Shown one piece after another: positions 57,623 through 64,000 of a stretch of DNA of 64,000 nt; the first letter of the stretch is position 1; each line of letters starts with the position of its first letter. Source of the stretch: a beta proteobacterium L13 (GTDB taxonomy: Bacteria; Pseudomonadota; Gammaproteobacteria; Burkholderiales; Chromobacteriaceae); the NCBI GenBank assembly GCA_000335715.1, contig AMYZ01000012.1, positions 1 through 64,000 of the forward strand. The letters are read 5' to 3'. Made by a program: the position numbers and the translations under genes. The notes beneath the pieces were generated by a model. The model ran no database searches and had not been told where the DNA came from. It was given only the letters and a program-made list of their open reading frames with translations.

Positions 57623-58051
57623 CTAGTGGCTGCGGCCAACGATGGCGGCAGTGGCAATCAGCTCTTCCAGCAGGGCGAGCGAGCTGGCGCCGCCAAGTGC
57701 AAACGGGTTCAACTCCGGCTTTTCCGAGTAGCGTAGCAGCAGGCTGGGGTTGGCCTTGGCCAGGTTGACCTGGCCCATGGTCCAGCCGGCAAAGCGGCGC
57801 TCGGTGATCTCTTCCAGCAGCAGCAGCTCTACATCGTGGTGGCGCGGGTCTTTGGCGATGCTGTTGTACAGCGCGCTGACTTCGGCGCGGCTGCCTTCCA
57901 GTACCTGCATGAAAATATCGCCGCTGTAGCACAGGATGCCGGTAATGCCACGGGCCGGGTTATGGGCATGAGATTGAGCCAGGATGGTTTCCAGCAGTGC
58001 CGCAGTGTGCGGCTGGCTGCTGCGGCTGGCGTAGAGCAGGCGAACAAGCAT
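57623..58051 (-). CDS. Short BLUF-domain blue-light photoreceptor
   Basis: A 142-residue, single-domain FAD photosensor. All photocycle residues are present: Y7 (LLYASR), N31, Q49 (IFMQVLEG) and W90 (RFAGWTMG), each at AppA numbering minus 14 (Y21, N45, Q63, W104 in AppA, from memory). About 45 residues follow the core and form the usual two C-terminal helices. Short BLUF proteins act by binding a partner. Its gene starts eight bases after the folE stop, so it is made with GTP cyclohydrolase I. Target unknown. Confidence 0.93.
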   Translation of the reverse strand: MLVRLLYASRSSQPHTAALLETILAQSHAHNPARGITGILCYSGDIFMQVLEGSRAEVSALYNSIAKDPRHHDVELLLLEEITERRFAGWTMGQVNLAKANPSLLLRYSEKPELNPFALGGASSLALLEELIATAAIVGRSH

Positions 58052-58059
58052 GGTTTTCC

Positions 58060-58776
58060 TCAGGCTTTCTTGTTGGGCAGCAGGGACAGGAACTCGCGGC
58101 GCAGGTCCGGGTTGGTCAGGAACACGCCCCGCATCACACTATTGATCATCTTGGAGTCCATGTCCTTGACGCCGCGCCAGTGCATGCAGAAATGGTCGGC
58201 TTCCATCACGATGGCCAGGCCGTCCGGGTTCATTTTGTCCATCAGCAGGTTGGCCAGCTGGATCACGGCTTCTTCCTGGATTTGCGGGCGGCTCATGATC
58301 CATTCAGCCAGGCGGGCGTACTTGGACAGGCCGATCAGGTTGCTGTGCTCGTTCGGCATCACGCCTATCCACACCCGGCCCATGATGGGGCAGAAGTGGT
58401 GCGAGCAGGCGCTGCGCACGGTGATGGGGCCGACGATCATCAGCTCGTTCAGGCGCTCGGCATTGGGGAATTCGGTAACAGGCGGCTGGCTGACATAGCG
58501 GCCCTTGAACACTTCGTTCAGGTACATCTTGGCCACGCGGCGCGCGGTGTCCTGCGTGTTGTGGTCGCTTTCGGTGTCGATCACCAGGCTGTCCAGCACG
58601 TCTTTCATGCGGGACTGTACTTCGTCCAGCAGCTCGTCCATTTCGCCAGGCTGGATGAACTCGGCAATATTGTCATTAGCGTGAAAACGGCGTTTTGCGC
58701 CGCGGATGCGCTCGCGGATACGTGCGGATACCGGTACGTAAGTCGGGGCGTTGTGCTGGGTGCTGTCTTGGCTCAC
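58060..58776 (-). CDS. folE: GTP cyclohydrolase I
   Basis: Converts GTP to 7,8-dihydroneopterin triphosphate, first step of folate and pterin synthesis. The 238-residue protein has the zinc ligands C124 and H127 (SACSHHFCP) and C197 (ADHFCMHW), the GRVWIGVMPN loop and QEEAVIQLANLL. About 20-40 extra N-terminal residues precede the catalytic domain. Start is a GTG at 58776 with GAGGAG nine bases upstream; the longer frame before it has no start signal. Operon with the BLUF gene. Upstream region 58777-58975 has no gene. Confidence 0.94.
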   Translation of the reverse strand: MSQDSTQHNAPTYVPVSARIRERIRGAKRRFHANDNIAEFIQPGEMDELLDEVQSRMKDVLDSLVIDTESDHNTQDTARRVAKMYLNEVFKGRYVSQPPVTEFPNAERLNELMIVGPITVRSACSHHFCPIMGRVWIGVMPNEHSNLIGLSKYARLAEWIMSRPQIQEEAVIQLANLLMDKMNPDGLAIVMEADHFCMHWRGVKDMDSKMINSVMRGVFLTNPDLRREFLSLLPNKKA

Positions 58777-58975
58777 GCGTTTATGCTCCTCATCGTGCGG
58801 GTAGCACGCTTGGGTTTCTATAGGGTAGGGCGCTTGGAAGATAGCTGTGCAGGCGGCGAAAGGCAACACCTTGCCTAGTAGGGGTTTGTCTGTGGTGCAG
58901 CCTGGCGGCTGCGCGAGGTGGCCGGGGCTGTGCCAGCCAGCAGCGCACCGCCAGGGCGTGGTGTGAGAGGCGGGC

Positions 58976-59416
58976 TCAGGTGTTGTGGAAAACGATATCG
59001 CATTCCAGATTGGATTTTTGCATGCCGCGCAGGGTGGCCAGGTTGATGATCAGCGGGCTGCGCACATTGGCACGCAGCTGGGCTAGTACGGGGTTGGTTT
59101 CCTGGCTGTCCAGCTCGCGGTAAATAATCAGCAGCACCATGGCGTCCTCCGGGCGCGCCAGCGCCAGGGTGGCGATTTCCTCGTCGGACAGCAGTACTTC
59201 GTAACGGATACCCAGGCGGCTGGGGTCTGTCACGCTAAACAGCACGTCCGGGTTGTCCAGTGATTGCAGCCAGTACACACGCGGGTTGTTGCGGTCCGCA
59301 TCGTGAAACAGCTTGAAGCGGGTGCAGTTTTCAAAGGCTGGCAGGCCATGTGCAAAAGTAATGATGGTGTTTTCGTCGACTTCTACTTCGCCCAGCAGGC
59401 TGGAATTGAACAGCAT
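58976..59416 (-). CDS. fliW: Flagellar assembly factor FliW
   Basis: Binds flagellin and, in species with the partner switch, antagonises CsrA so that flagellin translation matches assembly. The 146-residue beta-barrel protein shows ENTIITFAHGLPAFENCTRFKLFHDAD, FSVTDPSRLGIRYEV and SPLIINLATLRGMQ, all typical. No csrA, flagellin or other flagellar gene adjoins it, unlike many genomes. Start ATG at 59416 with AAGGAG upstream. Confidence 0.93.
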   Translation of the reverse strand: MLFNSSLLGEVEVDENTIITFAHGLPAFENCTRFKLFHDADRNNPRVYWLQSLDNPDVLFSVTDPSRLGIRYEVLLSDEEIATLALARPEDAMVLLIIYRELDSQETNPVLAQLRANVRSPLIINLATLRGMQKSNLECDIVFHNT

Positions 59417-59524
59417 GGCGTGCTCCTTGTGTGGTCAGGCTTTCATTATGCACAAGGCGTGCATCGCGGCCACTGACATTTGTCAGCTTTGTGGCGGCCC
59501 CGGTGGCAGGTACAATGCCGCGCC

Positions 59525-60376
59525 ATGAGCGATGTCCTTTCCCTTTACCCGGCAATCGAAGCGGCACTGATGTGTGACTGCATCGTGGCCAAGCCCGCGC
59601 AGGCGCAAGCCCTGCACCGCCAGTGGCTGGCCGGTGGCTATGTGCGTGCCGGTGGCCCGCTTTACCCGGTGCCGGCACCTGGCCGGCCGGCGCGCCCGCA
59701 GCTGGTAGCCGCCATCGATGTGCCGCGGCGGGGGCTGGGTAGCGCCGAGGGGCGGGCGGCGCTGCTGCACGCTATCGCGCATATCGAGTTCAACGCCATC
59801 AACCTGGCACTGGACGCGGCCTGGCGCTTTCGCGCTATGCCGGACGCCTTTGTGGAAGACTGGCTGCGCGTGGCGGCGGAAGAGGCGCAGCACTTTTTGC
59901 TGTTGCAGCAAAGGTTGGCCGCACTGGGTTACGCCTATGGCGATTTTCCCGCGCACAACACCTTGTGGGACATGGCGGTGCAGACCGACCACGATGTGCT
60001 GACGCGCATGGCGCTGGTGCCGCGGGTGATGGAGGCGCGCGGCCTGGATGCCGTACCGCCGATACAGCGCCGCCTGGCCATCATCGGCGACCACGATAGT
60101 GCGGCGGTACTGGCCACCATCCTGCAAGAAGAAGTCGGCCACGTGCGCATCGGTAATTACTGGTTTACCACGTTATGCGATGCGCGCGAGCTGGAACCCC
60201 TGGCGACCTTTCGCAGTCTGCTGGGCCAATACCAGGTAGCACTGCTGCGTGGCGAGATGAACCGTAGCGCCCGGCTAGAGGCCGGTTTTACCGAATTTGA
60301 ACTGAGCATGCTGGAAGACTTTAGCGTTACCCGGCAGCGTACTGGTACACGGAGCAAGCATGAACAAGCTGTTTGA
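59525..60376 (+). CDS. DUF455 ferritin-like protein
   Basis: A 283-residue helical protein with a ferritin-like di-iron pattern: HAIAHIEFNAINLALDAA (ExxH-type helix), VEDWLRVAAEEAQHFLLLQQRL (second EExxH) and LATILQEEVGHVRIGNYWF (third). The family is annotated DUF455 with no established reaction, possibly a monooxygenase or RNA-modifying relative of MiaE. Start ATG at 59525; an upstream in-frame ATG lacks support. The gene overlaps the next small gene by 17 bases. Confidence 0.88.
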   Translation: MSDVLSLYPAIEAALMCDCIVAKPAQAQALHRQWLAGGYVRAGGPLYPVPAPGRPARPQLVAAIDVPRRGLGSAEGRAALLHAIAHIEFNAINLALDAAWRFRAMPDAFVEDWLRVAAEEAQHFLLLQQRLAALGYAYGDFPAHNTLWDMAVQTDHDVLTRMALVPRVMEARGLDAVPPIQRRLAIIGDHDSAAVLATILQEEVGHVRIGNYWFTTLCDARELEPLATFRSLLGQYQVALLRGEMNRSARLEAGFTEFELSMLEDFSVTRQRTGTRSKHEQAV

Positions 60377-60572
60377 TACCCTGCGGCACAACCGCCGCCT
60401 GGCCATGGTGGTGACGCTGGCTGGCACCCTGTTGTTTACCCTGGCGTCTGCCGCGCGTGCGGCGGCGGGTGGCAGCGGCTGGGAGGCCACACTGGCAGCA
60501 TTATTGATGCTGATCGGCGTGGTGGGCCAGTTCATGGGCATATTGGCGCTGATGAAAAAACCCCGTCGCTAA
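60360..60572 (+). CDS. Small two-helix membrane protein of unknown function
   Basis: A 70-residue protein that I do not recognise. Two hydrophobic segments (about 14-34 and 44-64) with a basic C-terminus (MKKPRR) and glycine-rich turn (AAAGGSGWEATLA) between them. The ATG at 60360 is inside the end of the DUF455 gene in another frame, with GGAGCAAGC ahead, suggesting translational coupling. Confidence 0.65.
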   Translation: MNKLFDTLRHNRRLAMVVTLAGTLLFTLASAARAAAGGSGWEATLAALLMLIGVVGQFMGILALMKKPRR

Positions 60573-60623
60573 AAGGGTGTTGAAAAACAGGGCTTTATGT
60601 CGCGAATGTGATCGTTTGCCACC

Positions 60624-60652
60624 TTGACGCTGGGTAGGGGCACGCGCATAAT
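60624..60652 (+). promoter_or_regulatory. Strong predicted promoter with stable-RNA character
   Basis: -35 TTGACG (60624-60629), 17-base spacer, -10 CATAAT (60647-60652), discriminator CGCGCCGC. Both hexamers and the spacing equal those of the tRNA-Tyr promoter. Confidence 0.7.
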
Positions 60653-60658
60653 CGCGCC

Positions 60659-60709
60659 GCACAAAACCCTTATGACCAAACAAGGCTCCTACCCGGAGCC
60701 TTTTGCTTT
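60659..60709 (+). ncRNA. Candidate short leader RNA ending at an intrinsic terminator
   Basis: From the predicted start near 60659 the transcript would meet the hairpin AAGGCTCC-TACCC-GGAGCCTT (about 60682-60702) followed by TTGCTTTG. The message could end as a ~50-base RNA or read through into the 60731 and trhP genes, making the hairpin an attenuator. A short frame (ATGACCAAACAAGGC from 60671) runs through it and could be a leader peptide. Confidence 0.35.
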
Positions 60710-60730
60710 GTCTTGTATCCGGAGACACCC

Positions 60731-61150
60731 ATGGATTTTCAGGCATTTTTGCGCGAGCTGGAAAGCCACGCGCTGCCTGCCGCTGAGTTTAACCACCGCG
60801 CGCACCTGCAGGCCGCGTGGGCTTACCGCAGCCGCTACCCGGCGCGGGAAGCCGCCGCCCGCTGCGCGCATACGCTGTCGCGCTACGCCATGGCCCACGG
60901 CGCGGCAGAAAAGTATCACCACACACTGACCATGGCGCTGCTGGCCATCATGTACAGCCGCCTGGATGCTACGCCAGCGCAACAGGCCAGCTGGGACGAC
61001 TTTGTTGCGGCCAACCCCGATTTGTTCAGCGGTACCCAAGCGTTGATAGCCCAGCATTATTCCGAACAAAAACTGCAGGAACATGACGCCCGCCGCGGTT
61101 TTGTCGCACCCGACCGTGCGCCGCTGCCTATGTCCTGCCTGCTGCACTGA
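60731..61150 (+). CDS. Conserved hypothetical protein co-transcribed with trhP
   Basis: A 139-residue protein whose family I cannot name. It has an early FNHRAHLQAAWAYRSRYP motif and YHHTLTMALLAIMYSRL; the spaced histidines could bind a metal. No signal peptide or membrane segment. The ATG at 60731 has CCGGAGACACCC before it. It is followed by trhP after 15 bases, so both probably share one message, possibly behind the leader hairpin described upstream. Confidence 0.75.
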   Translation: MDFQAFLRELESHALPAAEFNHRAHLQAAWAYRSRYPAREAAARCAHTLSRYAMAHGAAEKYHHTLTMALLAIMYSRLDATPAQQASWDDFVAANPDLFSGTQALIAQHYSEQKLQEHDARRGFVAPDRAPLPMSCLLH

Positions 61151-61165
61151 GACAAGAGACGATCA

Positions 61166-62515
61166 ATGAAAGCACCCGAACTGCTCCTGCCCGCCGGTAC
61201 GCTGGACAAAATGCGCGCCGCCTACGACTTTGGCGCCGACGCCGTATACGCCGGCCAGCCGCGTTACAGCCTGCGTGCGCGTAATAACGACTTCAAGCTC
61301 GAAGAGCTGCGCATCGGCATCGAAGAAGCCCACGCCCGTGGCAAGAAGCTGTTTGTGGCCAGCAACATCCTGCCGCACAACAGCAAGATCAAGACTTATA
61401 TGGCCGACATGGAGCCGGTGATCGAGATGAAGCCGGACGCGCTGATCATGGCCGACCCAGGCCTGATCATGATGGTGCGCGAACGTTGGCCGCACGTGCC
61501 CATCCACCTGTCGGTACAGGCCAACACCACCAACTACATGGGCGTGAAGTTCTGGCAGAAGATGGGTGTGGAGCGCATCATCCTGTCGCGCGAGCTGAGC
61601 CTGGACGAGATCGCCGAGATCCGCCAGGAATGCCCGGACATGGAGCTGGAAGTGTTCGTGCACGGCGCGCTGTGCATTGCCTACTCCGGCCGCTGCCTGC
61701 TGTCCGGCTACTTCAACCACCGCGACCCGAACCAGGGCACCTGTACCAACGCCTGCCGCTGGGACTACAAGGTGCACGACACCCAGGGCGACGACGCCGG
61801 TGACGTGAAGCCGCAAAAGATCGACTTCGACTTTGGCAAGGCGCTGGAAGAAGCCAACCAGAGCTTCTCCTCCTGCGGCAGCCAGCAGCGCCACCCGCTG
61901 GCCGACAAGACCTACCTGATCGAAGAAGCCAACCGCCCCGGCGAGCTGATGCCCATCATCGAAGACGAGCACGGCACCTACATCATGAACTCCAAAGACC
62001 TGCGCGCCGTAGAGCAGGTGGAGAAACTGGTGAAAATCGGCGTGGACTCGCTGAAGATCGAAGGCCGCACCAAGAGCCTGTACTACGTGGCGCGTACCGC
62101 CCAGACCTACCGCCGCGCCATTGACGACGCGGTGGCCGGCCGCCCGTTCGACTACAGCCTGCTGGCCGAGCTGGAAGGCCTGGCCAACCGTGGTTACACC
62201 CCGGGCTTCCTGGAACGCCACCAGACGCAAGAGCACCAGAACTACCTGTCCGGCCATTCCATCGCCAAGCAAAGCCAGTACGTGGGCGACGTAATGGAAG
62301 TGGATGCCGACGGTTGGGCGCTGATTGACGTGAAAAACCGCTTTGCCGTGGGCGACCGCGTGGAAATCATCCACCCTAGCGGCAACCGCACCGTAGAACT
62401 CACCGAAATGACCCGCAACGGCGAAGCCACCAGTGTGGCACCGGGCAACGGCGTGAAGGTGAAGATCCCGGGTATGGCCGGTATGGAAAAAGCGCTGCTG
62501 GCACGCCTGCTGTAA
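61166..62515 (+). CDS. trhP: U32-family tRNA hydroxylation protein (TrhP/YegQ)
   Basis: A 449-residue member of the U32 'peptidase' family. The long YegQ-type members, TrhP, hydroxylate U34 of tRNA to 5-hydroxyuridine with prephenate. Signatures: PELLLPAGTLDKMRAAYDFGADAVYAGQPRYSLR, VHGALCIAYSGRCLLSGYFNHRDPNQGTCTNACRW with cysteines for an iron-sulfur cluster, and SLKIEGRTKSLYYVA. Proteolysis is not expected for this subgroup. Start ATG at 61166 after GAGACGATCA. Strong terminator downstream. Confidence 0.93.
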   Translation: MKAPELLLPAGTLDKMRAAYDFGADAVYAGQPRYSLRARNNDFKLEELRIGIEEAHARGKKLFVASNILPHNSKIKTYMADMEPVIEMKPDALIMADPGLIMMVRERWPHVPIHLSVQANTTNYMGVKFWQKMGVERIILSRELSLDEIAEIRQECPDMELEVFVHGALCIAYSGRCLLSGYFNHRDPNQGTCTNACRWDYKVHDTQGDDAGDVKPQKIDFDFGKALEEANQSFSSCGSQQRHPLADKTYLIEEANRPGELMPIIEDEHGTYIMNSKDLRAVEQVEKLVKIGVDSLKIEGRTKSLYYVARTAQTYRRAIDDAVAGRPFDYSLLAELEGLANRGYTPGFLERHQTQEHQNYLSGHSIAKQSQYVGDVMEVDADGWALIDVKNRFAVGDRVEIIHPSGNRTVELTEMTRNGEATSVAPGNGVKVKIPGMAGMEKALLARLL

Positions 62516-62538
62516 GCCACCACCGCGCTTGTTGTATC

Positions 62539-62567
62539 GAAAGGCCGCCTTTTAAGGCGGCCTTTTG
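62539..62567 (+). terminator. Terminator after trhP
   Basis: AAAGGCCGCC, loop TTTTAA, GGCGGCCTTTTG. Confidence 0.92.
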
Positions 62568-62599
62568 TCATAATGCGTTTTTTTGCGCAGGAAGCAGGC

Positions 62600-63640
62600 A
62601 TGAAGCATGGCATCGCCGCGGCACTGGCCGCCTTGACCTTGGCCGCGTGCGGTAGCGGCCAGCCGCCAGCGGGCAGCCCGCCGCACCACACCGCCGACGG
62701 CTACCAGAACCTGTACCCCTTCCACCAGCCGGGGCTGGGCGACATCCTGCGCTGGCGCTGGGAAGAATGGACCGGCCCCGAGGTGGTGCAGCGCCCCGAG
62801 CGCATCCCGCGCGTGCAGCCGGACCTGGCCTGGCTGGCGGCCAACCGCAGCACCGCCAGCTATACCTGGCTGGGCCACGCCAGCGGCTTGCTGCAGCTGG
62901 GCGGCCAGAACGTGCTGATCGACCCGATTTTTTCCGAGCGCGTGTCGCCGGTGCAGTGGCTGGGGCCGCGCCGCTACCTGCCGGTGCCGGCCACGCTGGC
63001 GCAGCTGCCGCGCATCGATGTGGTGCTGATCTCGCACAACCATTTCGACCACCTCGACCGCGACAGCATCGACGCCTTGCTGGCGCAGCCTGGTGGCCAG
63101 CCGCAGTTTGTGGTGCCGCTGGGTATCGATGCCTGGCTGCGCGAGCGTGGCGCCACCCGCATCACCGCGCTGGATTGGTGGCAAAGCGCCGACGTGGGCG
63201 GCCTGCAGTACACCGCCACGCCAGCGCAGCACTGGAGCAAGCGCAGCCTGGCCGATACCAACGAAACGCTGTGGGCCGGCTGGGCGGTAAAAGGGCAGGG
63301 CAAGACGGTGTGGTACTCGGGCGATACCGGCTATGTGCAGCCGCTGTTTGCCGATATCGGCCGCCGCTTGGGCACGATAGATCTGGCGCTGTTGCCAGTG
63401 GGGGCCTACCTGCCGCGCTGGTTCATGGCCTCGCAGCACGTGGACCCATTACAAGCCGTACAGATGTTCCGCGATGTGAAAGCGCACCAGGCGGTAGGCA
63501 TCCACTGGGGTGTGTTCGCGCTGGCCAGCGAAGCGGTGGATGCGCCGCTGGACGACCTGCCGGCGGCGCGGCGCCAGCTGGGCGTGGGCGAGCAGGCGTT
63601 CCGTCTGCTACCGCTGGGCGGTACGCTGCGCCTGCCATAA
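62600..63640 (+). CDS. Metallo-beta-lactamase-fold lipoprotein (NAPE-PLD/RomA-like)
   Basis: A 346-residue hydrolase predicted to be a lipoprotein: signal MKHGIAAALAALTLAAC with lipid-attachment cysteine C17. The zinc motif SHNHFDH is at 145-151; WYSGDTGY and GIHWGVFALASE complete the binuclear site. Relatives include N-acylphosphatidylethanolamine phospholipase D and RomA/UlaG-like hydrolases; the outer or inner membrane anchoring suggests a lipid or envelope substrate. Start ATG at 62600 with GCAGGAAGC ahead; an earlier in-frame ATG at 62573 would spoil the signal peptide. Confidence 0.88.
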   Translation: MKHGIAAALAALTLAACGSGQPPAGSPPHHTADGYQNLYPFHQPGLGDILRWRWEEWTGPEVVQRPERIPRVQPDLAWLAANRSTASYTWLGHASGLLQLGGQNVLIDPIFSERVSPVQWLGPRRYLPVPATLAQLPRIDVVLISHNHFDHLDRDSIDALLAQPGGQPQFVVPLGIDAWLRERGATRITALDWWQSADVGGLQYTATPAQHWSKRSLADTNETLWAGWAVKGQGKTVWYSGDTGYVQPLFADIGRRLGTIDLALLPVGAYLPRWFMASQHVDPLQAVQMFRDVKAHQAVGIHWGVFALASEAVDAPLDDLPAARRQLGVGEQAFRLLPLGGTLRLP

Positions 63641-63710
63641 AGTACGCGTGGCTTGCGGCAAAGGTTGGCCGCAGGGCGCTTTGGTCGTAAAATTGCTGCA
63701 TTGCATTCGA

Positions 63711-63740
63711 GCCGGGCGCTTTGGCGCCCGGCCTTTGATT
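63711..63740 (+). terminator. Terminator between the lipoprotein gene and argS
   Basis: GCCGGGCGC, loop, GCGCCCGGC, then CTTTGATTTTAT; it ends 16 bases before the argS start. Confidence 0.7.
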
Positions 63741-63755
63741 TTATAAAGGCCCACC

Positions 63756-64000
63756 ATGACTATCCAGCAACTGATCAGCGACCGCGTTGCCGCTGCCCTG
63801 GCCGCCGCCGGCGCGCCCGGCGCCCCGGCCGTTGTGCAACCTGCCTCCAAGCCGGAATTCGGCGACTACCAGGCCAACGGCGTGATGGGTGCCGCCAAGG
63901 CGCTGAAGACCAACCCGCGTGCGCTGGCTGAGCAGGTGATTGCCCTGCTGGATTTGCAAGGCATTGCCAGCAAGGTGGAAATCGCCGGCCCCGGCTTCAT
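63756..64000 (+). CDS. argS: Arginyl-tRNA synthetase, N-terminal part (runs past window end)
   Basis: Charges tRNA-Arg with arginine. The 81 visible residues are the additional N-terminal (Add-1) domain: [39 protein letters not shown] (the FGDYQ...AM/MGAAK signature) and VEIAGPGF, the start of the catalytic region. The ATG at 63756 follows AAAGG. The gene continues beyond the right edge. Confidence 0.95.
   Translation, partial: MTIQQLISDRVAAALAAAGAPGAPAVVQPASKPEFGDYQANGVMGAAKALKTNPRALAEQVIALLDLQGIASKVEIAGPGF

Overview
The window reads as ordinary chromosome of a GC-rich, motile, heterotrophic betaproteobacterium, most likely order Neisseriales in the Chromobacteriaceae/Vogesella neighbourhood. 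That placement is an inference from gene content (malate synthase G, FliW, hydroxyproline catabolism, U32 tRNA hydroxylase, RlmJ, DbpA) and general sequence character; no marker gene fixes it. I see no prophage, plasmid functions or CRISPR array. The only mobile element is the end of an IS3-family insertion sequence at the left edge, which has cut off a WbpA-like sugar-nucleotide dehydrogenase.

Layout. 1-1.4 kb: IS end and truncated wbpA-like gene. 1.6-10 kb: parvulin, GNAT, nitronate monooxygenase-like protein, two TSUP permeases, MarC, SemiSWEET, TerC, an Lrp-type regulator and rlmJ. 10.1-14.1 kb: a five-domain hybrid histidine kinase whose stop codon overlaps the start of a secreted protein of unknown function. 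14.3-17.5 kb: glcB and a divergent LysR regulator. 17.67 kb: tRNA-Tyr. 17.9-22 kb: corA, an ABC exporter and yejK. 22-26 kb: a D-amino-acid catabolic set (DauR-like regulator, ornithine-cyclodeaminase-family enzyme, binding protein, FAD oxidase). 26.1-29.3 kb: glyA and sdaA behind a tandem glycine riboswitch. 29.4-37.9 kb: a small oxidoreductase operon with its LysR regulator, a chemoreceptor, homocysteine methyltransferase, two tandem YitT paralogues and dbpA. 38-42.4 kb: a sugar-dehydrogenase-like propeller, a SiaABC-type partner-switch operon behind an 11-bp-period repeat, and a binding protein. 42.4-48.5 kb: tfoX-C/tag, SUMT, tyrB, katG. 48.7-56 kb: a trans-4-hydroxyproline catabolic locus with GntR regulator and matching palindromic operators. 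56-64 kb: PAS-GGDEF cyclase, folE with a BLUF photoreceptor, fliW, a DUF455 protein, a trhP operon, a metallo-beta-lactamase-fold lipoprotein and the start of argS.

The most striking signal is not a gene. The 9-mer GTTGGCCGC (fuller form AAGGTTGGCCGCA) occurs about 74 times by hand count, roughly every 0.9 kb, on both strands, in genes and between them, where one or two copies would be expected by chance. Intergenic copies are often paired head-to-head as perfect hairpins at gene ends; others lie in the 17-bp spacers of the tRNA-Tyr and katG promoters and inside a riboswitch aptamer. This is how DNA uptake sequences behave in Neisseria and Pasteurellaceae, but the sequence is not a dialect I know. 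I propose it as an uptake-type or otherwise selected genomic word.

Metabolically the window leans toward amino-acid use: D-amino acids to 2-oxo acids, glycine to serine to pyruvate, hydroxyproline to 2-oxoglutarate, and the glyoxylate-linked malate synthase. Signalling genes (SiaABC, GGDEF, chemoreceptor, BLUF, FliW) point to control of motility versus surface life.
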